From positions 935,501 to 999,500 of the forward strand of contig NC_008380.1 of the NCBI RefSeq assembly GCF_000009265.1: 64,000 nucleotides of DNA, in the 5' to 3' direction. This document shows, piece by piece, positions 38,979 through 47,496 of the stretch (positions are counted from its first letter, which is position 1; each line of letters opens with the position of its first letter). The translations under genes were made by a program, and so were the position numbers. The notes below the pieces were generated by a model that saw only the letters and a list, made by a program, of their open reading frames with translations, did not search any database and had not been told where the DNA came from. Origin of the DNA: Rhizobium johnstonii 3841. GTDB taxonomy: Bacteria; Pseudomonadota; Alphaproteobacteria; Rhizobiales; Rhizobiaceae.

Positions 38979-39248
38979 AGCCTTTCCGGGTTAGATTGAA
39001 GCATTCTGTTGGCTCAAACGGAGTCGGATGGTCGACCGGCCGGCGCGCGTCGTAGCCCAGCTCTACGGCCAAGCCGGCCGGTCGATCAGCCGGCCCGTTT
39101 CAGCCAACCCGAAGGGCCGGGCATCTTTGCGCCAGGATCAAAGGCGATCGGCTCGCACGTACCTTGGGGTATGCCCTTCGCCAATCGCCTTTGCCCTGAC
39201 GAAAACCTGCTCCGGCAGAATGCTTCAATCTAACCCGGAAAGGCTCTA
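38976..39248. mobile_element. MITE-like element with perfect 33-bp inverted ends
   Basis: The left end TAGAGCCTTTCCGGGTTAGA continues to 39008 and is repeated exactly inverted at 39216-39248. The outermost TA on each side could be a TA target duplication, as made by IS630/mariner-type transposases, leaving 31-bp ends. Inside are further nested palindromes around GACCGGCCGGC and AAGGCGAT(C/T)GG. No transposase is encoded, so it would have to be moved in trans. Confidence 0.75.
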
Positions 39249-39300
39249 GCAGGCTGCTGCAAAACGCCTCGTTCTGCGCACATCTCTGCATGCAACGCTA

Positions 39301-40185
39301 TCACGCGATCGAGTGAAGCAAAGTTTCGCGGGCGGAAGTCAGATGCAACCGGCATGCGCGATCGATCAAGGCGATATTGCGGCTTTCGAGGGCTTCGATC
39401 AGGGCGAGATGTTCCCTGATGGCGACCTCATTCCGCGCGCGTTCATCACGCTTGTTCCACTGATAGTGATAGTGGAAGACCATGGTTATCACGTCTTGGA
39501 AGCTTTCGATAAAGCGGTTTGGCGCGACTGCGGTAATCAGCCGGTGGAAACGGCTGTCCAGCTCCGAGAAATCCTGAAACCGAGCGTCGATGTCCGCGAG
39601 CAGTTCCAAATGCGCCGCCCGCATAGATTGGATCTGTTTCCAGACGGGCGACCCGTCGGGCAGGGCAGCGAAAAGCCGTGCGGAGCGCATTTCGAACATC
39701 TCTCTGATCTCAAACAGTTCGAGCGCGAAACTGGCTGTGAACCCTTTAAAAACCCAGCCTGCATTCTGACGCTTCTCGATCAGCCCATATTTCTGGAATC
39801 GATTGAGAAACTCACGGACAATCGTTGTCGCGACGCCGAATTTCCGAGCTAATTCCGTCTCATTGATTTCTGTGCCCGGACAGGCATCACCGCGCAGCAT
39901 CCATTCCATGAAGCTCGTCTCGACCTGTTCCGAAATTGCCAAAGTCTCTTTCTTCGGATAGCGCTCTTTCTGCCGTGGCTGCTCACGTATGATCCGCTTG
40001 TGCGCTTCAGATATGATGATCCCACGTGCGGACATCCCCGCCAGCACCTTCCGCACCGTTGTTCTGCTCACGCCAAGCTGGGTGCGCAGTGCATTTTCGG
40101 ACGGCAATTCCGCCCCAAGATCGAGAGTCCGAATGATGTCGATCATATCATTGAATGCCCGCTTGAAAGTCGTATCCGTTCTCAT
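39301..40185 (-). CDS. GntR-family regulator with two winged-helix domains and FCD
   Basis: A 294-residue transcription factor. Residues about 5-65 form one GntR winged helix (ELPSENALRTQLGVSRTTVRK), residues about 84-150 form a second (TEINETELARKFGVATTIVRE), and residues 155-290 form an FCD effector domain with metal-ligand-type histidines (DSRFHRLI; HHLAL-like REHLALIEAL; RLHLTSARE). Two DNA-binding domains in one chain are unusual. It diverges from the ABC transporter operon with 99 bp between them and is the likely local regulator, responding to the transported sugar or a derivative. Base composition is lower in G+C than the flanks. Confidence 0.87.
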   Translation of the reverse strand: MRTDTTFKRAFNDMIDIIRTLDLGAELPSENALRTQLGVSRTTVRKVLAGMSARGIIISEAHKRIIREQPRQKERYPKKETLAISEQVETSFMEWMLRGDACPGTEINETELARKFGVATTIVREFLNRFQKYGLIEKRQNAGWVFKGFTASFALELFEIREMFEMRSARLFAALPDGSPVWKQIQSMRAAHLELLADIDARFQDFSELDSRFHRLITAVAPNRFIESFQDVITMVFHYHYQWNKRDERARNEVAIREHLALIEALESRNIALIDRACRLHLTSARETLLHSIA

Positions 40186-40284
40186 GGCGCAACTCCCGGT
40201 ATGATTAGATATCCATAAAAAACAATTTGACGCACGTGTATCATATGTTTCTTATGTATAAAAAACGGGGGAGGCTAGGGGAAT
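40186..40284. promoter_or_regulatory. Divergent control region of the GntR gene and ABC operon
   Basis: A 99-bp A+T-rich region. TTGACG at 40227 is a plausible plus-strand -35 box. The near-direct repeats CCATAAAAAACA (about 40212) and GTATAAAAAACG (about 40256), plus the partly palindromic TATCATATG...CTTATGTATA, are candidate regulator sites. Assignments are tentative. Confidence 0.4.
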
Positions 40285-41343
40285 TTGGAAGACTCCGGGA
40301 TTCTGCCTCAGAATTCGTCCCGGCCTGGTGGTTCGCAAGATGCAACCTTCCAGCCGAGACAATCTGGCATCACATTCGGACTGAAGCTATTGAGCCTCGG
40401 CCCTCTATTGATCCTGATTATGCTCATCGCCGTCGTCAGTTTGATCACGCCGGCTTTTCTAAAGCCGGTTAACCTGGGGAACATCCTGGCGCAGACAGCA
40501 GTGATTGCTGTTGTAGCAATGGGGCAGCAACTCGTTATCCTGACGCGCGGCATCGACCTGTCTGTCGGCTCGAATCTGGCGCTGGCAACAGTCATCGGCG
40601 GACTTGTCTACCAGCAGGTTGATTCCTCGATCGTCGTCATTATGGCCATGCTGCTTGCCGGCGCTGCTATCGGTGCGGTCAACGGCCTTGTCTTTGTCTA
40701 TGGCCGGCTGCCACACCCCTTTATCATTACACTTGCGACCTTGAGTATCTGCCGCGGCCTGGCACTTGCATTGGCGCCCGGCCACACCACCATGCGCGGG
40801 ATGCCCGATGCAGTGACTGCAATCGGCGGCGGTACGACGCTTGGTGTGCCCAATTCCTTCTTTGCCGTTGCGATGTTCGGGCTTCTTTTTCTGATCCTGA
40901 CGAAGTCGATGGTCTTTGGCCGATGGATCTATGCGGTCGGCGGCGCACCGAATGCCGCCAGAAGCATGGGGATCCCGGTAAAGGGCGTTCTGCTCGCAAC
41001 CTACATTATTTGCGGCTTTTGTGCAGGTGTCGGCGCGGTGCTGCTCGCCGGACGGACCGCCGCCGCCTCGCCAATCTACGGCAATCTTTTGGAACTCGAC
41101 ACGATTGCTGCGGTGATTATCGGGGGCGCAAGCTTCCTTGGCGGACGAGGCCATCTCGGCCACGCCCTGATCGGCGCCGTGCTGATCGGCGTCATCCGCA
41201 ACGCCCTTAACCTTCTCGGCGTCGACGTGTTCTTTCAAATGATCGCGATTGGGCTCGTCATCGTCATCGCCGTGGAGGCTGACGTGCTTCGTAACCATCT
41301 CGAGGCGCGTGCACGCGTGCTTCAATCGGCGAGAGTGCAATGA
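40285..41343 (+). CDS. Sugar ABC transporter permease, CUT2 family
   Basis: A 352-residue membrane protein with eight to ten hydrophobic segments. GQQLVILTRGIDLSVGSNLAL is the RbsC-family signature (split here at the Gly) and GGASFLGGRGHLGHALIGAVL the cytosolic coupling loop region. The start is TTG at 40285 with AGGGGAA just ahead. Its stop overlaps the ATPase gene start (ATGA). With the ATPase and binding protein it imports a monosaccharide; the order and single-domain ATPase resemble the Rhizobium Frc system, but the sugar is unknown. Confidence 0.88.
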   Translation: MEDSGILPQNSSRPGGSQDATFQPRQSGITFGLKLLSLGPLLILIMLIAVVSLITPAFLKPVNLGNILAQTAVIAVVAMGQQLVILTRGIDLSVGSNLALATVIGGLVYQQVDSSIVVIMAMLLAGAAIGAVNGLVFVYGRLPHPFIITLATLSICRGLALALAPGHTTMRGMPDAVTAIGGGTTLGVPNSFFAVAMFGLLFLILTKSMVFGRWIYAVGGAPNAARSMGIPVKGVLLATYIICGFCAGVGAVLLAGRTAAASPIYGNLLELDTIAAVIIGGASFLGGRGHLGHALIGAVLIGVIRNALNLLGVDVFFQMIAIGLVIVIAVEADVLRNHLEARARVLQSARVQ

Positions 41344-42104
41344 ACCCTGCATCCACCACACCGGCACTTTCGGTTCGAAACGCCCAGAAGCGCTTTGGCG
41401 CCATCCATGCCCTGAAAAATGTAAGCTTTGATGCCTATGCAGGTGAGGTAACCGCTCTCTTGGGTGATAACGGCGCCGGCAAGTCGACGCTCGTCAAATG
41501 CATCAGTGGGCTTCACAGTCTCGACGAAGGAGAGATCCTCGTGGATGGTGCGCCCGTATCGCTCCATTCAACGGCCGCCGCCCGCCGCGCCGGGATTGAA
41601 ACCGTCTATCAGGATCTGGCGCTTTTCGACAACCTGACCCCGGTACAGAATTTCTATTGCGGACGAGAAATCTCTTTCCCCTCCTGGCTGCCGCGTCCTC
41701 TCCGCTTCCTCAACACGGGCCTGATGAAGCGGGAGGCAGCAAGTGTCATCGATCGCCTGAAGGTTAAACTGCCGAGATTCGATGCGCCGGTCGCGCTGAT
41801 GTCCGGGGGGCAGCGACAGGCTATCGCGGTCGCGCGCGCCATTGTTTTTGCGCGCAAGCTGGTGGTCCTTGACGAACCAACGGCCGCCCTCGGTCTTCGC
41901 GAGTCTCGCCAGGTTCTTGACCTTATCAATCAGCTCAAGGCCGACGGCAATGCCGTGATCATCATCACGCACAATATGGAGCATGTCGTCGAAATCGCCG
42001 ATCGGGCGGTTGTGCTGCGGCAGGGGCGCAAGGTGGGTGAACTGAAGCCGACTGAAGCGAACAAGCAGGACCTTGTCGCGATGATTGTCGGCGCCGAGGC
42101 TTAA
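41340..42104 (+). CDS. Sugar ABC transporter ATP-binding protein
   Basis: A 254-residue single ABC domain. Walker A is GDNGAGKST at residues 42-50, the signature is MSGGQRQAIAVARAI, Walker B is LVVLDEPTAAL, and the switch His is in IIITHNMEH. CUT2 systems usually have a fused double ATPase of about 500 residues; this is the half-size, FrcA-like form, expected to work as a homodimer. The coding start overlaps the permease gene. Confidence 0.91.
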   Translation: MNPASTTPALSVRNAQKRFGAIHALKNVSFDAYAGEVTALLGDNGAGKSTLVKCISGLHSLDEGEILVDGAPVSLHSTAAARRAGIETVYQDLALFDNLTPVQNFYCGREISFPSWLPRPLRFLNTGLMKREAASVIDRLKVKLPRFDAPVALMSGGQRQAIAVARAIVFARKLVVLDEPTAALGLRESRQVLDLINQLKADGNAVIIITHNMEHVVEIADRAVVLRQGRKVGELKPTEANKQDLVAMIVGAEA

Positions 42105-42182
42105 GGGAGATCGCTGCTTCGTTGGGGCAGCGGACAACGAGATCGCTCTAGAGGAGGGCGGTCGAAACATGGGAGGTCTATC

Positions 42183-43100
42183 ATGAAACCGCAATCCCTG
42201 CTGGGAGCTCTTGCGCTCCTGGCCGTCGCTGCAGTCCCGGCCTTGGCGCAGGAGCCGGTCAAGCTCGGCTTTATAACCAAATTCCCTGTACCGTTCTTCG
42301 CAACAATGGAGAACGCCGCCAAAGATTATGCGAAGAGAAATCCCGGCGTCGAGATCATCTACGGGCAGGGTACGTCCGCAACCGACATCGAGGGCCAGAT
42401 TGCACAGATCGAGTCCATGGTGACACGAGGCGTGCAGGGCATTGCCCTCACGCCCGTCGATCCCACCGTGTCCACTGCGCTGGACAAGGCGGTGGCGGCC
42501 GGTATCAAGGTCGTGCTGATGGATAACAATATTCCGGATTGGAAAGGCAGGACGGCGCTTGCCACGACCAATAACTTCGCCGCGGGCAAAATCGCAGGGG
42601 AATATCTCAAAACTGTTCTTAAAGCCGGCGACACGCTCGGGATTCTTGAGGGCGTGCCCGGTGTGCCGGCGCTTGATGACCGCGTGAACGGTATGCTTGA
42701 AGGGCTGAACGGCCTTGACGTCAAGATCGTCGGGAAAGGCGCAACAAACTGCACCGAGGAACTCGGGATCAGTGTCGCCGAAGATTTGCTGACGAAGAAC
42801 CCGGATCTCAAAGCCATTTATGCCGCTTGCGGCCCGCCCGCTGCTGGCGCGGCGCGCGCAATCAAGAACGCTGGCACTGCCAATGACAAGATTGTGCTGG
42901 TCGGTTTCGACTTCTGCTGCGGCGAAGAGGAAGCGCTGAAGAGTGGAGTCGAGGATGCGTCGGTGGCGCAGTTCCCCACCAAGATGGCAGAACTCGGTGT
43001 GGATGCGCTGGTAAAATCGATTCGCGGAGAGAAGGTTGAGTCTTTGATCGATTCCGGCGCTGCGCTCGTGACGCCAGAGAATATGGCGAAATTCAAGTGA
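42183..43100 (+). CDS. Periplasmic sugar-binding protein (ABC transporter)
   Basis: A 305-residue exported protein; signal peptide residues 1-22 (AVPALA). The Peripla_BP_4 fold shows VKLGFITKFPVPFFATMENA at the first lobe, GVQGIALTPVDPT, and IVLVGFDFCCGEEEAL. Cysteines in NCTEELG, YAACGPP and FDFCCG are unusual for this class and could form disulfides near the hinge or site. GGGAGGT precedes ATG 42183. It is the last gene of the transporter operon. Confidence 0.9.
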   Translation: MKPQSLLGALALLAVAAVPALAQEPVKLGFITKFPVPFFATMENAAKDYAKRNPGVEIIYGQGTSATDIEGQIAQIESMVTRGVQGIALTPVDPTVSTALDKAVAAGIKVVLMDNNIPDWKGRTALATTNNFAAGKIAGEYLKTVLKAGDTLGILEGVPGVPALDDRVNGMLEGLNGLDVKIVGKGATNCTEELGISVAEDLLTKNPDLKAIYAACGPPAAGAARAIKNAGTANDKIVLVGFDFCCGEEEALKSGVEDASVAQFPTKMAELGVDALVKSIRGEKVESLIDSGAALVTPENMAKFK

Positions 43101-43234
43101 ACCGTTGCCCCTGTGGGGATCGGATCACGCAAACGGCCCGTCCTTCGTGGGGCGGGTCGGACGTGTGACCGCTCGTTGCGCCCAGATTTCAATCTTCTAT
43201 CGGGACGGCCGACCCGGCCTAAAATCATCCTGTT

Positions 43235-43465
43235 CTAACGCCGCTGGTTCGGCAGCACACCGGCGCGTTTGTCGGCATCGATGGCCGAGATCACGTCGGC
43301 ATAGGGTTCCTGCCGGGCGACGCTCCAGTAGCGCAATTCGTCGAGCGGGATCTGTTTCCCCGTCATCGCGCAGACGACATAGGAGCCGGGCGAGAGAATC
43401 TGGAAATCGCCATCGAGATACCGGATCTTCGCCTCGCGGTTTCCGTGCCCTTCAAACAAATTCAT
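43235..43465 (-). CDS. DUF2093 protein
   Basis: A 76-residue cytosolic protein beginning MNLFEGHGNREAKIRYLDGD, with VVCAMTGKQIPLDELRYWSV as the domain core. The family is alphaproteobacterial, of unknown function. The start at 43465 has GGAACGGAG ahead; the longer frame to 44017 runs into mutL and is not used. In related genomes this gene usually sits close to lpxK and mutL (recollection), so the GntR/ABC block probably separated them. Confidence 0.88.
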   Translation of the reverse strand: MNLFEGHGNREAKIRYLDGDFQILSPGSYVVCAMTGKQIPLDELRYWSVARQEPYADVISAIDADKRAGVLPNQRR

Positions 43466-43493
43466 GCGCTCCGTTCCCTGCCGTCTGTCATTA

Positions 43494-43612
43494 GAGCATG
43501 TCGCGCAAAAGTCTGCCGCGGTTTTGCGATCACGGCATGCGGAACACCAAAGACCAAAGCGTGGCAAGCGAATCTGAAAGATCGCATCACGCTTTAGTCT
43601 GCCATACTCCCG
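43494..43612. repeat. Rhizobial intergenic palindromic repeat, degenerate copy
   Basis: AGAGCATGTCGCGCAAAAGT ... GCGGTTTTGCGATCACGGCATGC followed by CAAAGCGTG ... ATCACGCTTTAG. Same family as the element at 13.3-13.4 kb, in opposite orientation and partly decayed, between DUF2093 and mutL. Confidence 0.6.
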
Positions 43613-43635
43613 CAAGGGCCGCTTTTCCAGCTTTT

Positions 43636-45438
43636 TTAGCTTCTGCCGAAAAGCCGTTCGATATCGCTGAGCTTCAATTCGATATAGGTCGGCCGGCCGT
43701 GATTGCATTGGCCGGAGCCGGGCGTCACTTCCATCTCCCGGAGCAGCGCGTTCATTTCCTCCGGCCGCAGCCGCCGTCCGGAGCGCACCGATCCGTGGCA
43801 GGCCATGGTTGCCGCCACATATTCGAGCTTGGCCGATAGGCCGGACGCCGTGTCCCATTCGGCGATCTCGTCGGCAAGCTGGCGGATCAGCCCATGCGCA
43901 TCGACCTCGCCGAGCATTGCCGGCGTCTCGCGCACGGCGATCGCGCCTGGGCCGAAACGCTCGATCGCCAGGCCGAGTTCGGAAAGTTCGGCCGCATGCT
44001 GCATCAGCCGGTCGCAATCCTCTTCCGGGATGTCGACGATCTCGGGGATGAGCAGTACCTGCGAGGCAAGCCGCTTCGAATGCAGCGCCTTGCGCATCGC
44101 TTCGAACACCAGCCGCTCATGTGCGGCATGCTGGTCGACGATGACGAGCCCGTCCTCGGTCTGGGCGACGATGTAGTTTGCGTGGATCTGCGCCCGCGCC
44201 GCGCCGAGCGGATAGCGCGCGTTTGGTTCGGCGGCTGCCGGCTGCGGCGAAAACTGCGGCTCGGCCCGCGCCGTCGGCATCGAAAGTCCGTCGAAGGACG
44301 CCTGTGGCCGCTCGCCGAAACCCGTTGCCGGCTGATACGGCCGGGAGGACGACGTTTCGGCCGACCATGCCGTTTGCGGCCGCTGGCTATTCGGCGGGAA
44401 GCCGGGGCGGAAGGAGCGCAGCATGTCGCTCGCCCCGGTCGTCGCCGCCCGGCTGCCGTCGCGCGCCAAGGCCTCGCGGATGGCGCCAACGATCAGGCCG
44501 CGCACCAGGCCAGGGTCGCGGAACCGCACGTCGGATTTTGCCGGATGCACATTGACGTCGACGAGAGCGGGATCGAGCGTGATTGACAGCACCGCCACCG
44601 GATAACGGCCGGATGGGATCGTCTCGGCATAGGCGCCGCGGATCGCCGAGAGGATCAGCTTGTCCTGCACCGGCCGGCCGTTGACGAAGGCATATTGATG
44701 GGCGGAGTTGCCGCGATTGAAGGTCGGCACGCCGGCAAAGCCGGTAAGCGCGATCTCTTCGCGCACGGCGTCGAGCGCAATGGCGTTGTCGCGGAACTCC
44801 TTGCCGAGCACTTGCGCCATGCGCCCCAGATGATCGTCACCGGTCGCCGGAAATTCCAGCGTCGTGCGGTCGGAGCCCGACAGCACGAAACGCACCGCGG
44901 GAAAGGCGATCGCCATGCGCTTGACGATTTCGGTAATGGCGCCGGCCTCGGCTTTTTCCGTCTTCAGGAATTTGAGCCGGGCGGGTGTGGCGAAGAACAG
45001 GTCGCGCACTTCGACGATCGTCCCGGGATTGGCGGCAGCCGGGCGCAGATGCGCGATCTTGCCGCCGGCAACGGCGATCTCGTGGCCGCCGGCGCTGTCG
45101 CGTCTGCGGCTTGCGATGCTGAGCCTCGCGACCGAGCCGATCGAGGGCAGCGCCTCGCCGCGGAAGCCGAGCGTGCGGATATCCTCGAGCGTCTCTGAGA
45201 TCTTCGACGTGCAGTGGCGCCTGACCGCCAGTTCCAGATCGGCCGCGTCCATGCCCGAGCCATTGTCGCTGACGCGCAGCAGCGCCTTGCCGCCGCCTGA
45301 TGTGGCGATTTCGATACGCGTCGCGCCCGCGTCGAGCGCGTTTTCGATCAGTTCCTTGGCAGCGCTCGCCGGCCGTTCGATGACTTCGCCGGCGGCGATC
45401 TGGTTGATGAGCGTTTCGGAAAGCTGTCTGATGGCCAT
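43636..45438 (-). CDS. mutL: DNA mismatch repair protein MutL
   Basis: A 600-residue GHKL ATPase that links MutS mismatch recognition to strand nicking. N-terminal motifs are [26 protein letters not shown] and GFRGEALPS. The C-terminal dimerisation domain keeps the endonuclease metal motif [12 protein letters not shown], together with ACHGSVRSG and CNHGRPT, so this MutL should nick DNA itself, unlike the E. coli protein. No mutS or mutH is in the window. Confidence 0.96.
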   Translation of the reverse strand: MAIRQLSETLINQIAAGEVIERPASAAKELIENALDAGATRIEIATSGGGKALLRVSDNGSGMDAADLELAVRRHCTSKISETLEDIRTLGFRGEALPSIGSVARLSIASRRRDSAGGHEIAVAGGKIAHLRPAAANPGTIVEVRDLFFATPARLKFLKTEKAEAGAITEIVKRMAIAFPAVRFVLSGSDRTTLEFPATGDDHLGRMAQVLGKEFRDNAIALDAVREEIALTGFAGVPTFNRGNSAHQYAFVNGRPVQDKLILSAIRGAYAETIPSGRYPVAVLSITLDPALVDVNVHPAKSDVRFRDPGLVRGLIVGAIREALARDGSRAATTGASDMLRSFRPGFPPNSQRPQTAWSAETSSSRPYQPATGFGERPQASFDGLSMPTARAEPQFSPQPAAAEPNARYPLGAARAQIHANYIVAQTEDGLVIVDQHAAHERLVFEAMRKALHSKRLASQVLLIPEIVDIPEEDCDRLMQHAAELSELGLAIERFGPGAIAVRETPAMLGEVDAHGLIRQLADEIAEWDTASGLSAKLEYVAATMACHGSVRSGRRLRPEEMNALLREMEVTPGSGQCNHGRPTYIELKLSDIERLFGRS

Positions 45439-45621
45439 GAGCTATTTTCGGGGATTCGCGGGCTGGAGGGAAGGGGTTTCGGCAGGCTTTCCCGAAACGT
45501 GATCCGGTCCTCCCGCAAATTTGGGAATAGGTAATGTTAAGCCGGTTTTAACATAAAAATGGCATTTCTAATCACATACCTCCGGAAGCTGCGAAATCGA
45601 ACAGATGTGGGACGCAACAGA

Positions 45622-47343
45622 ATGAGTGCCGGCTTCGAAAAGGCGGACACATCATCAGAAATCGATGGGGCTTCCGCCGAGGCCGATCTGCAGACGGCGC
45701 TTTTCGATGTGGTGTGCGACAGCCTTTCGGCAGCTTTCATCATCTACGACAAAAACGATCACCTGATCTTCGCAAGTCGCCAGACTCTCGATTACTTTCC
45801 GCTGCCCGCCGAGATGCTGAAGCCGGGCACGCGGCTTCGCGATTTCCTCGGCGCGATGTACGACACCGGCATTCGCCAGCAGTATGATGTCAGGCAGGGT
45901 GGCTCGCTCAGCCGCGAGGACTGGCTGTCGCAGAAAATCGCCTCGCATTGGCGCGAGCGCTTCGACGCCGTCGAGCGCCACGGTGCCGATAGCTGGGTCC
46001 GCTTCGTCAAGCGCCGGCTGCCGGGCGGTTACGGCGTCACCATCATCTCCGACATTTCCGAGAACAAGAAGCGCGAAGAGCAATGGCGCTCCGATCTGGA
46101 GCGGGTACAGCTCACCGAGGACATTCTCGACAATCTGCCGTTCCCGCTTTTCGTCAAGGATCGCAACCTCACCTACGTCGCGGTGAATCTCGCCTTCTGC
46201 GAGAAATATCAGACGAGCGCCGACGAGGTGCTCGGGCGCAAGAGCGGCGATCTCTTTTCAGAAGAGATCGCCAAGCGCTTCGAAGAAAGCGACCGCCATG
46301 TGCTGGAGACAGGCGAGATGTCCGTCTCCCGCCAGCGGCAGATCTCCCGCGACGGCATCGAGCGCGATATCGTCAGCCGCAAGCACCGCATCGGCAAGCC
46401 TGGCCGCTATTTCCTGGTGTCGACCATGCAGGACCTGCCGCGCGACGGCGCCGATCTCGACGAGTTCGGCCAAGCGTCCGCGATCACCGCCTCCAGCAAT
46501 CAAAGCTATCGCCGGGCCTATGTGCCGGTACCAAGCGGCATCGCACGGCGCGAACCGGCGGCGATGGAAGCGATCGTTCCGGAGAATTTCTCCGGCCGCA
46601 AGGTCCTCGTCGTCACGGCTGACCTGGCCGCCGAGACCGCCGCGCTGCGGACGCTGACGAAATACGGCTTCGAAGCCTGCTCGGTCCGCGGCGAGGACGA
46701 AGAGGAGCGGTTCCTGGAAATCGCCACCTCGTCCGGCATCTTGCTCGATCTTCTGATCATCGACAACCAGATGGGCATGCGCTGCCTCGAACTTGCCGAG
46801 CAATACGGCATCCCGGCGCTCGTCATGGACGGTTTCCAGATCGCCAACGAGCTCACCTTCCAGATCGCCCGCCATTTCAATCGCAACAGCCGCAGCGCCG
46901 CCGGTTCGGATGCTGATTGGGAAATCAGCATTTCCGACGATCCGGTCGGCCTGCAGGTTCTCGTCGCCGAAGACAATGATATCAATCAGATCGTCTTTTC
47001 GCAGATCCTCGAAGGCCTCGGCTATCGCCATATGCTTGCGGCGACCGGCGACGAGGCCGTGCGCCTCTGGGCCGAGCACCGGCCGCAGATCGTGCTGATG
47101 GATATTTCCCTGCCGGGCTTCAACGGCTTCGAGGCCGCGCGCCTCATCCGGCAGATGGAGGAAACCGGCGGTGGCACCCGCACTCCGATCATCGGCGTGC
47201 TCACCCAGGCCTTCGAGCGTGACCGCGCCGAATGCGTCAAATCAGGCATGAACGACGTCATCATGAAACCCGTCAGCCCTGACATGCTGGAAACTGTATT
47301 TCAGAAATATCTAATGAATGAGCCCGTGCGGGCCCAAAACTGA
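45622..47343 (+). CDS. PAS-PAS-receiver signalling protein without kinase domain
   Basis: A 573-residue cytosolic protein. Residues about 25-145 form a PAS domain (SAAFIIYDKNDHLIFASRQ), 160-265 a second (NLPFPLFVKDRNLTYVAVN), 305-405 a receiver-like fold lacking a clear phospho-Asp motif (KVLVVTADLAAETAALRTLT; LLIIDNQMG), and 425-555 a full receiver (VLVAEDNDINQ; phospho-Asp in LMDISLPGFNG; Lys in MKPVSP). No histidine kinase or output domain is present. ATG 45622 is preferred to upstream 45559. A diguanylate cyclase/phosphodiesterase follows, suggesting a c-di-GMP-related circuit. Confidence 0.83.
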   Translation: MSAGFEKADTSSEIDGASAEADLQTALFDVVCDSLSAAFIIYDKNDHLIFASRQTLDYFPLPAEMLKPGTRLRDFLGAMYDTGIRQQYDVRQGGSLSREDWLSQKIASHWRERFDAVERHGADSWVRFVKRRLPGGYGVTIISDISENKKREEQWRSDLERVQLTEDILDNLPFPLFVKDRNLTYVAVNLAFCEKYQTSADEVLGRKSGDLFSEEIAKRFEESDRHVLETGEMSVSRQRQISRDGIERDIVSRKHRIGKPGRYFLVSTMQDLPRDGADLDEFGQASAITASSNQSYRRAYVPVPSGIARREPAAMEAIVPENFSGRKVLVVTADLAAETAALRTLTKYGFEACSVRGEDEEERFLEIATSSGILLDLLIIDNQMGMRCLELAEQYGIPALVMDGFQIANELTFQIARHFNRNSRSAAGSDADWEISISDDPVGLQVLVAEDNDINQIVFSQILEGLGYRHMLAATGDEAVRLWAEHRPQIVLMDISLPGFNGFEAARLIRQMEETGGGTRTPIIGVLTQAFERDRAECVKSGMNDVIMKPVSPDMLETVFQKYLMNEPVRAQN

Positions 47344-47496
47344 AGCATCTCGCGCAAAAGTGTGCAGGCGCCAAAATACCCGTCAACTCCCTAGATTTTG
47401 GGGAGGTTCAGGCAGCTATGCCGCTGATTTACTATCGAATTGTTAAGACCTGCCGGTCATTCTTCTGCATGGCTCCGGAGGAAAGCTCGGGTTTGG

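Noticed and set aside
47343..47375. Further copy of the intergenic palindrome family
   Set aside because: Only about 20 bp match (CTCGCGCAAAAGTGTGCAG); too short to call as an element.
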